Assembly: GCA_001695595.3 (NCBI GenBank)
Contig: MBPM02000067.1
Span: forward strand, 419,340 to 483,339
Direction of reading: 5' to 3'
From: Plasmopara viticola
Taxonomy: Eukaryota; Oomycota; Peronosporomycetes; Peronosporales; Peronosporaceae
Length of the DNA: 64,000 nt
A program made the translations under genes and the position numbers. This document shows positions 20,701 to 34,700 of the stretch, piece by piece (position 1 is the stretch's first letter; each line of letters starts with the position of its first letter). The notes under the pieces are model-generated. The model saw only the letters and a program-made list of their open reading frames with translations. It did not search any database and was not told the DNA's origin.

Positions 20701-23700
20701 GACGGCCGAAAATACGTCCTTTCTATCGCTTCAAACGTGCACAGATGCAATACAGCCACAGCAAAGTGTATAACCATTCTGTTGGAGCGGTGAGACGTTG
20801 TACGGCCAAAGATACGTCCTTTCTATCGCTCGAGACGCGAACAGATGATATACAGCCGCAACGAAGAGTACAATCATTATGGTAAAATGTTGAGACGTTG
20901 TACGGCCGAAAATACGTTCTTTCTATCGATTCAGACGTGCCCAGATGCAATACAGCCACGACGTAGTGTATAATCACTCTGTTGGAGCCGAAAGACGTTG
21001 TACGGCCGAAAATACGTCCTGTCTATCGCTCTAGACATGCACGGATCCAATACGGCCACGAAGAAGTGTATAATCATTCTGTTGGAACGTTGAGACGTTG
21101 TGCGGCCAAAGATACGTCCTTTCTATTGTTCTTGACGTGCACAGATGCAAAAGAGCCACAACGAAGTGTATAATCATTCCGTTGGAACGCTGAGACGTTG
21201 TACGGCCAAAAATACGTTGTTGTTATCGTGTAGACATGAACAGATGCAATGGAGACCGAACGAAGTGTATAATCATTATGGTGAATTGCTGAGACGTTGT
21301 ACGGCCGAAAATACGTCCTTTTTATCGATTCAGACGTGCACAGATGCAATACAGCCACGACGAAGTTTTTAATCACTCTGTTGGAGCGCTAAGACGTTGT
21401 ACGGCCGAACATACGTCCTTTCTATCGCTCTAGACATGCATAGATGCAATTCAGCTACGACAGAGTGTATAAACATTCTGTTGAAATGATGAGTTGTTGT
21501 ACGGCCGAAAAATACGTCCTTTCTATCGCTTCAAACGTGCACAAATGCAATACAGCCACAGCAAAGTGTATAACCATTCTGTTGGAGCGGTGAGACGTTG
21601 TACGGCCAAAGATACGTCCTTTCTATCGGTCGAGACGCGAACAGATGATATACAGCCGCAACGAAGAGTACAATCATTATGGTAAAATGTTGAGACGTTG
21701 TACGGCCGAAAATACGTTCTTTCTATCGATTCAGACGTGCCCAGATGCAATACAGCCACGACGAAGTGTATAATCACTCTGTTGGAGCCGAAAGACGTTG
21801 TACGGCCGAAAATACGTCCTGTCTATCGCTCTAGACATGCACGGATCCAATACGGCCACGAAGAAGTGTATAATCATTCTGTTGGAACGTTGAGACGTTG
21901 TGCGGCCAAAAATACGTCCTTTCTATTGTTCTTGACGTGCACAGATGCAAAAGAGCCACAACGAAGTGTATAATCATTCCGTTGGAACGCTGAGACGTTG
22001 TACGGCCAAAAATACGTTGTTGTTATCGTGTAGACATGAACAGATGCAACGGAGACCGAACGAAGTGTATGATCATTATGGTGAATTGCTGAGACGTTGT
22101 ACGGCCGAAAATACGTTTTTTCTATCGATTCAGACGTGCCCAGATGCAATACAGCCACGACGAAGTGTATAATCACTCGGTTGGAGCGCTAAGACGTTGT
22201 ACGGCCGAAAATACGTCCTTTCTATCGCTCTAGACATGCAAGGATGCAATACAGCCACGAAGAAGTTTTTAATCATTCTGTTGGAACGTTGAGACGTTGT
22301 GCGGCCAAAGATACGTCCTTTCTATCGCTTCAGACGTGCACAGATGCAATACAGCCACAGCAAAGTGTATAACCATTCTGTTGGAGCGGTGAGACGTTGT
22401 ACGGCCAAAGATACGTCCTTTCTATCGCTCGAGACGCGAACAGATGATATACAGCCGCAACGAAGAGTACAATCATTATGGTAAAATGTTGAGACGTTGT
22501 ACGGCCGAAAATACGTCCTTTCTATCGCTCTAGACATGCACGGATGCAATACAGCCACGAAGAAGTGTATAATCATTCTGTTGGAACGTTGAGACGTTGT
22601 GTGGCCAAAGATACGTCCTTTCTATCGCTTCAGACGTGCTCAGATGCAATACAGCCACAGCAAAGTGTATAACCATTCTGTTGGAGCGGTGAGACGTTGT
22701 ACGGCCAAAGATACGTCCTTTCTATCGCTCGAGACGCGAACAGATGATATACAGCCGCAACGAAGAGTACAATCATTATGGTAAAATGTTGAGACGTTGT
22801 ACGGCCGAAAATACGTTTTTTCTATCGATTCAGACGTGCCCAGATGCAATACAGCCACGACGAAGTGTATAATCACTCGGTTGGAGCCGAAAGACGTTGT
22901 ACGGCCGAAAATACGTCCTGTCTATCGCTCTAGACATGCACGGATGCAATACAGCCACGAAGAAGTGTATAATCATTCTGTTGGAACGTTGAGACGTTGT
23001 GCGGCCAAAGATACGTCCTTTCTATCGTTCTTGACGTGCACAGGTGCAAAAGAGCCACAACGAAGTGTATAATCATTCTGTTGGAGCGGTGAGACGTTGT
23101 ACGGCCAAAGATACGTCCTTTCTATCGCTCGAGACGCGAACAGATGATATACAGCCGCAACGAAGAGTACAATCATTATGGTAAATTGCTGAGACGTTGT
23201 ACGGCAGAAAATACGCGTTTTCTATCGATTCAGACGTGCACAGATGCAATACAGCCACGACGAAGTGTATAATCACTCGGTTGGAGCGCTTAGACGTTGT
23301 ACGGCCGAAAATACGTCCGTTCTATCGCTCTAGACATGCACGGATCCAATACAGCCACGAAGAAGTGTATAATTATTCTGTTGGAACGTTGAGACGTTGT
23401 GCGGCCAAAGATACGTCCTTTCTATTGTTCTTGACGTGCACAGATGCAAAAGAGCCACAACGAAGTGTATAATCATTCCGTTGGAACGCTGAGACGTTGT
23501 ACGGCCAAAAATTTGTTGTTTTTATCGTGTAGACATGAACAGATGCAATGGAGACCGAACGAAGTGTATAATCACTCTGTTGGAATGCTGAGACGTTGTA
23601 CGGCCGAAAATACGTCCTTTTTATCGATTCAGACGTGCACAGATGCAATACAGCCACGACGAAGTTTATAATCACTCTGTTGGAGCGCTAAGACGTTGTT

Positions 23701-26700
23701 GGGCCGAAAATACGTCCTTTCTATCGCTCTAGACATGCACGGATGCAATACAGCCACGAAGAAGTGTATAATCATTCTGTTGGAACGTTGAGACGTTGTG
23801 CGGCCAAAGATACGTCCTTTCTATCGTTCTTGACGTGCACAGGTGCAAAAGAGCCACAACGAAGTGTATAATCATTCTGTTGGAGCGGTGAGACGTTGTA
23901 CGGCCAAAGATACGTCCTTTCTATCGCTCGAGACGCGAACAGATGATATACAGCCGCAACGAAGAGTACAATCATTATGGTTAATAGCTGAGACGTTGTA
24001 CGGCAGAAAATACGCGTTTTCTATCGATTCAGACGTGCACAGATGCAATACAGCCACGACGAAGTGTATAATCACTCGGTTGGAGCGCTTAGACGTTGTA
24101 CGGCCGAAAATACGTCCTTTCTATCGCTCTAGACATGCACGGATCCAATACAGCCACGAAGAAGTGTATAATTATTCTGTTGGAACGTTGAGACGTTGTG
24201 CGGCCAAAGATACGTCCTTTCTATTGTTCTTGACGTGCACAGATGCAAAAGAGCCACAACGAAGTGTATAATCATTCCGTTGGAACGCTGAGACGTTGTA
24301 CGGCCAAAAATACGTTGTTTTTATCGTGTAGACATGAACAGATGCAATGGAGACCGAACGAAGTGTATAATCACTCTGTTGGAATGCTGAGACGTTGTAC
24401 GGCCGAAAATACGTCCTTTTTATCGATTCAGACGTGCACAGATGCAATACAGCCACGACGAAGTTTATAATCACTCTGTTGGAGCGCTAAGACGTTGTTG
24501 GGCCGAAAATACGTCCTTTCTATCGCTCTAGACATGCACGGATGCAATACAGCCACGAAGAAGTGTATAATCATTCTGTTGGAACGTTGAGACGTTGTGC
24601 GGCCAAAGATACGTCCTTTCTATCGTTCTTGACGTGCACAGGTGCAAAAGAGCCACAACGAAGTGTATAATCATTCTGTTGGAGCGGTGAGACGTTGTAC
24701 GGCCAAAGATACGTCCTTTCTATCGCTCGAGACGCGAACAGATGATATACAGCCGCAACGAAGAGTACAATCATTATGGTTAATAGCTGAGACGTTGTAC
24801 GGCAGAAAATACGCGTTTTCTATCGATTCAGACGTGCACAGATGCAATACAGCCACGACGAAGTGTATAATCACTCGGTTGGAGCGCTTAGACGTTGTAC
24901 GGCCGAAAATACGTCCTTTCTATCGCTCTAGACATGCACGGATCCAATACAGCCACGAAGAAGTGTATAATTATTCTGTTGGAACGTTGAGACGTTGTGC
25001 GGCCAAAGATACGTCCTTTCTATTGTTCTTGACGTGCACAGATGCAAAAGAGCCACAACGAAGTGTATAATCATTCCGTTGGAACGCTGAGACGTTGTAC
25101 GGCCAAAAATACGTTGTTTTTATCGTGTAGACATGAACAGATGCAATGGAGACCGAACGAAGTGTATAATCACTCTGTTGGAATGCTGAGACGTTGTACG
25201 GCCGAAAATACGTCCTTTTTATCGATTCAGACGTGCACAGATGCAATACAGCCACGACGAAGTTTATAATCACTCTGTTGGAGCGCTAAGACGTTGTTGG
25301 GCCGAAAATACGTCCTTTCTATCGCTCTAGACATGCACGGATCCAATACAGCCACGAAGAAGTGTATATTCATTCTGTTGGAACGTTGAGACGTTGTGCG
25401 GCCAAAGATACGTCCTTTCTATCGTTCTTGACGTGCACAGATGCAAAAGAGCCACAACGAAGTGTATAATCATTCCGTTGGAACGCTAAGACGTTGTACG
25501 GCCAAAAATACGTTGTTTTTATCGTGTAGACACGAACAGATGCAATGGAGTTCGAACGAAGTGTATAATCACTCTGTTGGAATGCTGAGACGTTGTACGG
25601 CCGAAAATACGTCCTTTTTATCGATTCAGACGTGCACAGATGCAATACAGCCACGACGAAGTTTATAATCACTCTGTTGGAGCGCTAAGACGTTGTTGGG
25701 CCGAAAATACGTCCTTTCTATCGCTCTAGACATGCACGGATCCAATACAGCCACGAAGAAGTGTATAACCATTCTGTTGGAGCGGTGAGACGTTGTACGG
25801 CCAAAGATACGTCCTTTCTATCGCTCGAGACGCGAACAGATGATATACAGCCGCAACGAAGAGTACAATCATTATGGTAAAATGTTGAGACGTTGTACGG
25901 CCGAAAATACGTTCTTTCTATCGATTCAGACGTGCCCAGATGCAATACAGCCACGACAAAGTGTATAATCACTCTGTTGGAGCCGAAAGACGTTGTACGG
26001 CCGAAAATACGTCCTGTCTATCGCTCTAGACATGCACGGATCCAATATGGCCACGAAGAAGTGTATAATCATTCTGTTGGAACGTTGAGACGTTGTGCGG
26101 CCAAAGATACGTCCTTTCTATTGTTCTTGACGTGCACAGATGCAAAAGAGCCACAACGAAGTGTATAATCATTCCGTTGGAACGCTGAGACGTTGTACGG
26201 CCAAAAATACGTTGTTGTTATCGTGTAGACATGAACAGATGCAATGGAGACCGAACGAAGTGTATAATCACTCTGTTGGAATGCGGAGACGTTGTACGGC
26301 CGAAAATACGTCCTTTTTATCGATTCAGACGTGCACAGATGCAATACAGCCACGACGAAGTTTTTAATCACTCTGTTGGAGCGCTAAGACGTTGTACGGC
26401 CGAACATACGTCCTTTCTATCGCTCTAGACATGCATAGATGCAATTCAGCTACGACAGAGTGTATAAACATTCTGTTGAAATGATGAGTTGTTGTACGGC
26501 CGAAAATACGTCCTTTCTATCGCTTCAAACGTGCACAGATGCAATACAGCCACAGCAAAGTGTATAACCATTCTGTTGGAGCGGTGAGACGTTGTACGGC
26601 CAAAGATACGTCCTTTCTATCGGTCGAGACGCGAACAGATGATATACAGCCGCAACGAAGAGTACAATCATTATGGTAAAATGTTGAGACGTTGTACGGC

Positions 26701-29700
26701 CGAAAATACGTTCTTTCTATCGATTCAGACGTGCCCAGATGCAATACAGCCACGACGAAGTGTATAATCACTCTGTTGTAGCCGAAAGACGTTGTACGGC
26801 CGAAAATACGTCCTGTCTATCGCTCTAGACATGCACGGATCCAATACGGCCACGAAGAAGTGTATAATCATTCTGTTGGAACGTTGAGACGTTGTGCGGC
26901 CAAAGATACGTCCTTTCTATTGTTCTTGACGTGCGCAGATGCAAAAGAGCCACAACGAAGTGTATAATCATTCCGTTGGAACGCTGAGACGTTGTACGGC
27001 CAAAAATACGTTGTTTTTATCGTGTAGACATGAACAGATGCAATGGAGACCGAACGAAGTGTATAATCACTCTGTTGGAATGCTGAGACGTTGTACGGCC
27101 GAAAATACGTCCTTTTTATCGATTCAGACGTGCACAGATGCAATACAGCCACGACGAAGTTTTTAATCACTCTGTTGGAGCGCTAAGACGTTGTACGGCC
27201 GAACATACGTCCTTTCTATCGCTCTAGACATGCATAGATGCAATTCAGCTACGACAGAGTGTATAAACATTCTGTTGAAATGATGAGTTGTTGTACGGCC
27301 GAAAATACGTCCTTTCTATCGCTTCAAACGTGCACAGATGCAATACAGCCACAGCAAAGTGTATAACCATTCTGTTGGAGCGGTGAGACGTTGTACGGCC
27401 AAAGATACGTCCTTTCTATCGCTCGAGACGCGAACAGATGATATACAGCCGCAACGAAGAGTACAATCATTATGGTAAAATGTTGAGACGTTGTACGGCC
27501 GAAAATACGTTCTTTCTATCGATTCAGACGTGCCCAGATGCAATACAGCCACGACGAAGTGTATAATCACTCTGTTGTAGCCGAAAGACGTTGTACGGCC
27601 GAAAATACGTCCTGTCTATCGCTCTAGACATGCACGGATCCAATACGGCCACGAAGAAGTGTATAATCATTCTGTTGGAACGTTGAGACGTTGTGCGGCC
27701 AAAGATACGTCCTTTCTATTGTTCTTGACGTGCGCAGATGCAAAAGAGCCACAACGAAGTGTATAATCATTCCGTTGGAACGCTGAGACGTTGTACGGCC
27801 AAAAATACGTTGTTTTTATCGTGTAGACATGAACAGATGCAATGGAGACCGAACGAAGTGTATAATCACTCTGTTGGAATGCTGAGACGTTGTACGGCCG
27901 AAAATACGTCCTTTTTATCGATTCAGACGTGCACAGATGCAATACAGCCACGACGAAGTTTTTAATCACTCTGTTGGAGCGCTAAGACGTTGTACGGCCG
28001 AACATACGTCCTTTCTATCGCTCTAGACATGCATAGATGCAATTCAGCTACGACAGAGTGTATAAACATTCTGTTGAAATGATGAGTTGTTGTACGGCCG
28101 AAAATACGTCCTTTCTATCGCTTCAAACGTGCACAGATGCAATACAGCCACAGCAAAGTGTATAACCATTCTGTTGGAGCGGTGAGACGTTGTACGGCCA
28201 AAGATACGTCCTTTCTATCGCTCGAGACGCGAACAGATGATATACAGCCGCAACGAAGAGTACAATCATTATGGTAAAATGTTGAGACGTTGTACGGCCG
28301 AAAATACGTTCTTTCTATCGATTCAGACGTGCCCAGATGCAATACAGCCACGACGAAGTGTATAATCACTCTGTTGGAGCCGAAAGACGTTGTACGGCCG
28401 AAAATACGTCCTGTCTATCGCTCTAGACATGCACGGATCCAATACGGCCACGAAGAAGTGTATAATCATTCTGTTGGAACGTTGAGACGTTGTGCGGCCA
28501 AAGATACGTCCTTTCTATTGTTCTTGACGTGCGCAGATGCAAAAGAGCCACAACGAAGTGTATAATCATTCCGTTGGAACGCTGAGACGTTGTACGGCCA
28601 AAAATACGTTGTTGTTATCGTGTAGACATGAACAGATGCAATGGAGACCGAACGAAGTGTATAATCACTCTGTTGGAATGCTGAGACGTTGTACGGCCGA
28701 AAATACGTCCTTTTTATCGATTCAGACGTGCACAGATGCAATACAGCCACGACGAAGTTTTTAATCACTCTGTTGGAGCGCTAAGACGTTGTACGGCCGA
28801 ACATACGTCCTTTCTATCGCTCTAGACATGCATAGATGCAATTCAGCTACGACAGAGTGTATAAACATTCTGTTGAAATGATGAGTTGTTGTACGGCCGA
28901 AAATACGTCCTTTCTATCGCTTCAAACGTGCACAGATGCAATACAGCCACAGCAAAGTGTATAACCATTCTGTTGGAGCGGTGAGACGTTGTACGGCCAA
29001 AGATACGTCCTTTCTATCGCTCGAGACGCGAACAGATGATATACAGCCGCAACGAAGAGTACAATCATTATGGTAAAATGTTGAGACGTTGTACGGCAGA
29101 AAATACGCGTTTTCTATCGATTCAGACGTGCACAGATGCAATACAGCCACGACGAAGTGTATAATCACTCGGTTGGAGCGCTTAGACGTTGTACGGCCGA
29201 AAATACGTCCTTTCTATCGCTCTAGACATGCACGGATCCAATACGGCCACGAAGAAGTGTATAATCATTCTGTTGGAACGTTGAGACGTTGTGCGGCCTA
29301 AAATACGTCCTTTCTATTGTTCTTGACGTGCGCAGATGCAAAAGAGCCACAACGAAGTGTATAATCATTCCGTTGGAACGCTGAGACGTTGTACGGCCAA
29401 AAATACATTGTTGTTATCGTGTAGACATGAACAGATGCAATGGAGACCGAACGAAGTGTATAATCACTCTGTTGGAATGCTGAGACGTTGTACGGCCGAA
29501 AATACGTCCTTTTTATCGATTCAGACGTGCACAGATGCAATACAGCCACGACGAAGTTTTTAATCACTCTGTTGGAGCGCTAAGACGTTGTACGGCCGAA
29601 CATACGTCCTTTCTATCTCTCTTGACGAGCGCAGACGCAATGGAGCCGTCTTTGCGTATCTCACCTCAACCAAGAACTGCAAATAGACATGCATAGATGC

Positions 29701-32500
29701 AATTCAGCTACGACAGAGTGTATAAACATTCTGTTGAAATGATGAGTTGTTGTACGGCCGAAAAATACGTCCTTTCTATCGCTTCAAACGTGCACAGATG
29801 CAATACAGCCACAGCAAAGTGTATAACCATTCTGTTGGAGCGGTGAGACGTTGTACGGCCAAAGATACGTCCTTTCTATCGCTCGAGACGCGAACAGATG
29901 ATATAATGTTGAGACGTTGTACGGCCGAAAATACGTTCTTTCTATCGATTCAGACGTGCCCAGATGCAATACAGCCACGACGAAGTGTATAATCACTCTG
30001 TTGGAGCCGAAAGACGTTGTACGGCCGAAAATACGTCCTGTCTATCGCTTTAGACATGCACGGATCCAATACGGCCACGAAGAAGTGTATAATCATTCTG
30101 TTGGAACGTTGAGACGTTGTGCGGCCAAAGATACGTCCTTTCTATTGTTCTTGACGTGCACAGATGCAAAAGAGCCACAACGAAGTGTATAATCATTCCG
30201 TTGGAACGCTGAGACGTTGTACGGCCAAAAATACGTTGTTTTTATCGTGTAGACATGAACAGATGCAATGGAGACCGAACGAAGTGTATAATCACTCTGT
30301 TGGAATGCTGAGACGTTGTACGGCCGAAAATACGTCCTTTTTATCGATTCAGACGTGCACAGATGCAATACAGCCACGACGAAGTTTTTAATCACTCTGT
30401 TGGAGCGCTAAGACGTTGTACGGCCGAAAATACGTCCTTTCTATCGCTCTAGACATGCATAGATGCAATTCAGCTACGACAGAGTGTATAAACATTCTGT
30501 TGAAATGATGAGTTGTTGTACGGCCGAAAATACGTCCTTTCTATCGCTTCAGACGTGCACAGATGCAATACAGCCACGAAGAAGTGTATAACCATTCTGT
30601 TGGAGCGGTGAGACGTTGTACGGCCAAAGATACGTCCTTTCTATCGCTCGAGACGCGAACAGATGATATACAGCCGCAACGAAGAGTACAATCATTATGG
30701 TAAAATGTTGAGACGTTGTACGGCCGAAAATACGTTTTTTCTATCGATTCAGACGTGCCCAGATGCAATACAGCAACGACGAAGTGTATAATCACTCGGT
30801 TGGAGCGCTAAGACGTTGTACGGCCGAAAATACGTCCTTTCTATCGCTCTAGACATGCACGGATCCAATACAGCCACGAAGAAGTGTATAATCATTCTGT
30901 TGGAACGTTGAGACGTTGTGCGGCCAAAGATACGTCCTTTCTATCGTTCTTGACGTGCACAGGTGCAAAAGAGCCACAACGAAGTGTATAATCATTCCGT
31001 TGGAACGCTGAGACGTTGTACGGCCAAAAATACGTTGTTTTTATCGTGTAGACATGAACAGATGCAATGGAGACCGAACGAAGTGTATAATCACTCTGTT
31101 GGAATGCTGAGACGTTGTACGGCCGAAAATACGTCCTTTTTATCGATTCAGACGTGCACAGATGCAATACAGCCACGACGAAGTTTTTAATCACTCTGTT
31201 GGAGCGCTAAGACGTTGTACGGCCGAAAATACGTCCTTTCTATCGCTCTAGACATGCATAGATGCAATTCAGCTACGACAGAGTGTATAAACATTCTGTT
31301 GAAATGATGAGTTGTTGTACGGCCGAAAATACGTCCTTTCTATCGCTTCAGACGTGCACAGATGCAATACAGCCACAGCAAAGTGTATAACCATTCTGTT
31401 GGAGCGGTGAGACGTTGTACGGCCAAAGATACGTCCTTTCTATCGCTCGAGACGCGAACAGATGATATACAGCCGCAACGAAGAGTACGATCATTATGGT
31501 AAAATGTTGAGACGTTGTACGGCCGAAAATACGTTTTTTCTATCGATTCAGACGTGCCCAGATGCAATACAGCCACGACGAAGTGTATAATCACTCGGTT
31601 GGAGCGCTAAGACGTTGTACGGCCGAAAATACGTCCTGTCTATCGCTCTAGACATGCACGGATGCAATACAGCCACGAAGAAGTGTATAATCATTCTGTT
31701 GGAACGTTGAGACGTTGTGCGGCCAATGATACGTCCTTTCTATCGTTCTTGACGTGCACAGGTGCAAAAGAGCCACAACGAAGTGTATAATCATTCTGTT
31801 GGAGCGGTGAGACGTTGTACGGCCAAAAATACGTTGTTTTTATCGTGTAGACATGAACAGATGCAATGGAGACCGAACGAAGTGTATAATCACTCTGTTG
31901 GAATGCTGAGACGTTGTACGGCCGAAAATACGTCCTTTTTATCGATTCAGACGTGCACAGATGCAATACAGCCACGACGAAGTTTTTAATCACTCTGTTG
32001 GAGCGCTAAGACGTTGTACGGCCGAAAATACGTCCTTTCTATCGCTCTAGACATGCATAGATGCAATTCAGCTACGACAGAGTGTATAAACATTCTGTTG
32101 AAATGATGAGTTGTTGTACGGCCGAAAATACGTCCTTTCTATCGCTTCAGACGTGCACAGATGCAATACAGCCACAGCAAAGTGTATAACCATTCTGTTG
32201 GAGCGGTGAGACGTTGTACGGCCAAAGATACGTCCTTTCTATCGCTCGAGACGCGAACAGATGATATACAGCCGCAACGAAGAGTACAATCATTATGGTA
32301 AAATGTTGAGACGTTGTACGGCCGAAAATACGTTTTTTCTATCGATTCAGACGTGCCCAGATGCAATACAGCCACGACGAAGTGTATAATCACTCGGTTG
32401 GAGCGCTAAGACGTTGTACGGCCGAAAATACGTCCTGTCTATCGCTCTAGACATGCACGGATCCAATACAGCCACGAAGAAGTGTATAATCATTCTGTTG
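17800..32500 (-). repeat. 799-bp octamer higher-order repeat domain
   Basis: A marker monomer with TATCGTGTAGACATGAACAG, one base shorter than the norm, recurs near 17,830, 18,530, 19,729, 20,428, 21,227, 22,027, 23,527, 24,326, 25,125, 25,525, 26,224, 27,023, 27,821, 28,620, 29,418, 30,246, 31,045, 31,844 and 32,645. The commonest spacing is 799 bp, that is seven 100-bp monomers plus one of 99. Spacings of 399, 699, 1,199 and 1,500 show whole-monomer gains and losses by unequal exchange. Other fixed members are GCTCGAGACGCGAACAG, GTGCCCAGATGCAATAC and GCACGGATCCAATAC monomers. Neighbouring copies, for example 23,843-24,641 and 24,642-25,440, look almost identical. Confidence 0.93.
29616..29906 (-). 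repeat. Disrupted octamer copy: 36-bp foreign insert and 34-bp deletion
   Basis: One octamer copy is damaged. After a monomer fragment ending TGGAGCC (29,647), 36 bp (29,648-29,683, beginning GTCTTTGCGTATCTCACC) have no counterpart in any monomer. The array then resumes with TAGACATGCATAG. About 220 bp on, at 29,905/29,906, GATATA is joined directly to ATGTTGAG, removing 34 bp present in all sister copies. The marker spacing across it is 828 bp instead of 799. Confidence 0.85.
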
Positions 32501-34700
32501 GAACGTTGAGACGTTGTGCGGCCAAAGATACGTCCTTTATATCGTTCTTGACGTGCACAGATGCGATACAGCCACGACAAAGTGTATAATCATTCCGTTG
32601 GAACGCTGAGACGTTGTACGGCCAAAAATACGTCCTTTCTATCGTGTAGACATGAACAGATGCAATGGAGACCGAACGAAGTGTATAATCACTCTGTTGG
32701 AATGCCGAGACGTTGTACGGCCAGAGATACGTCCTTTCTATCGCTCTAGACATGCACAGATTCAATACAGCCACTAAGAAGTGTATAATTACTCTGTTGG
32801 AGCGCTAAGACGTTGTACGGCCAGAGATACGTCCTTTCTATCGCTCTAGACATGCACAGATGCAATAGAGCCACAACGAAGTGTTTAATTACTCTGTTGG
32901 AACGCTGAGACGTTGTACGGCCAAAACTAGACATGCACAGATGCAATAGATCCTCAACGAAGTGTTTAATATCTCTGTCGGAACGCTGAGACGTTGTACG
33001 GCCAGAGATACGATCTTTTATCGCTCTAGACATGCACAGATGCAATAGAGACATAATGAAGTGTATAATCAATATGTTGGAGCGCTGAGGCGTTGTACAG
33101 CCAAAGATACGTTCTTTTATCGGTGTACACATGCACAGATGGAACAGAGCCACAACGAACTGTATAAATTTTGTGCTGGAGCGCTGAGACGTTGTACGGC
33201 CAAAGATACGCCCTATCTATCGCTCTAGACATGCACAGGTGCAATGCAGCCACGACGAAGTGTATGATCATTGTGTTGGAGCGCTGAGACGTTGTACGGC
33301 CAAAGATACGTCTTTTTATCACTCTAGACATGCATAAATGCAATAGAGCCCCAACGAAAAGTATAATCGACCTGTGGTAGCGCTGAGACGTTGTGCGTCC
33401 ACAGATTTGTCCTTTCTATCGCTCTAGACATGCATACATGCAATAGAGCCTCAACAAAGTGTATAATCATTCTGTTGGAGCGCTAAGCCGTTTGACAGCC
33501 AAGGATACGTCCTTTCTTTCGCTCTAGACATGCACAGATGGAATAGAGCCACAACGAAGTGTATAATCATTCTATTGGAGCGCTAAGACGTTGTGCGGCC
33601 AAAGATTCGTCCTTTCTATTGCTCTAGCCATGCATACATGCAATAGAGCCTCAACAAAGTGTATAATCATTTCGTTGGAGCGCTGAGACGTTGTGCGTCG
33701 ACAGATTTGTCCTTTCTATCGCTTTAGACATGCATACATGTAATAGAGCCTCAACGAAGTGTATAATCATTCTATTGGAGCGCTAAGACGTTGTGCGGCC
33801 ATAGATACGTCCTTTCTATCGCTCTAGATATGCACAGATGCAATAGAGCCTCAACGAAGTGTATAATCATTCCGTTGGAGCGCTGAGACGTTGTGCGTCG
33901 ACAGATTTGTCCTTTCTATCGCTCTAGACATGCATACATGCAATAGAGCCTCAACGAAGTGTATAATCATTCTATTGGAGGGCTAAGAAGCTGTACGGCC
34001 AAAAATTCGTCTTTTCTATCGCTTTAGACATGCAAAGATGCAAAAGAGCCACAACGAAGTGTATAATCATTCTGTTGGAGCGCTAAGACGTTGTACGGCC
34101 AGAATTACGTCCTTTCTATTGCTCTAGACATGCACAGATGCAATAGAGCCTCAACGAAGTGTATAAACATTCTGCTGGAGCGCTGAGACGTTGTACGGCC
34201 AAAAACACATCCTTTCTATCGCTCTAGACATGCACAGATCCAATACGGCCACGACGAAGTGAATAATCATTCTGTTGGAACGCTGAGACGTTCTACGGCC
34301 AAAGATTCGTTCTTATGTCTTTCTTGACGTGCACAGATGCAATAGAGCAACAACGAAGTGTATAATCTTTCCGTTGAAACGCTGAGACGTTGTACGGCCA
34401 AAGATACGTCCTTTCTATCGCTCTAGACATGCACAGTTGCAATACAGCCACGACGAAGTGTATAATCACTCTGTTGGAGCGCTGAGACGTTATACGGCCA
34501 CAGATACGACCTTTTTATCGCTTTAGACATGCACAGATGCAATAGAGCTACAACGAAGTGTATAATCATTCCGTTGGAACGCTGGGACGTTGTACGGCCA
34601 AAAATATGTTCTTTCTATCGTGTAGACATGAACAGATGCAAAAGAGCCGCAACGAAGTGTATAATCATTCTGTTGGAATGCTGAGACGTTGTACGGCCAG
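32501..34700 (-). repeat. Diverged satellite monomers between HOR domains
   Basis: Monomers here show no long tandem HOR, only local dimer-like alternation. For example, units with GTGCGTCGACAGATTTG or GTGCGTCCACAGATTTG alternate at about 33,390-33,920. It includes the inverted-copy marker block 33,005-33,372 and a shortened monomer at about 32,921-32,935 (GGCCAAAACTAGACATG), which lost the ATACGTCC...CGCT part. Bases 34,080-34,390 match 16,800-17,090 in the same orientation. Confidence 0.8.
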
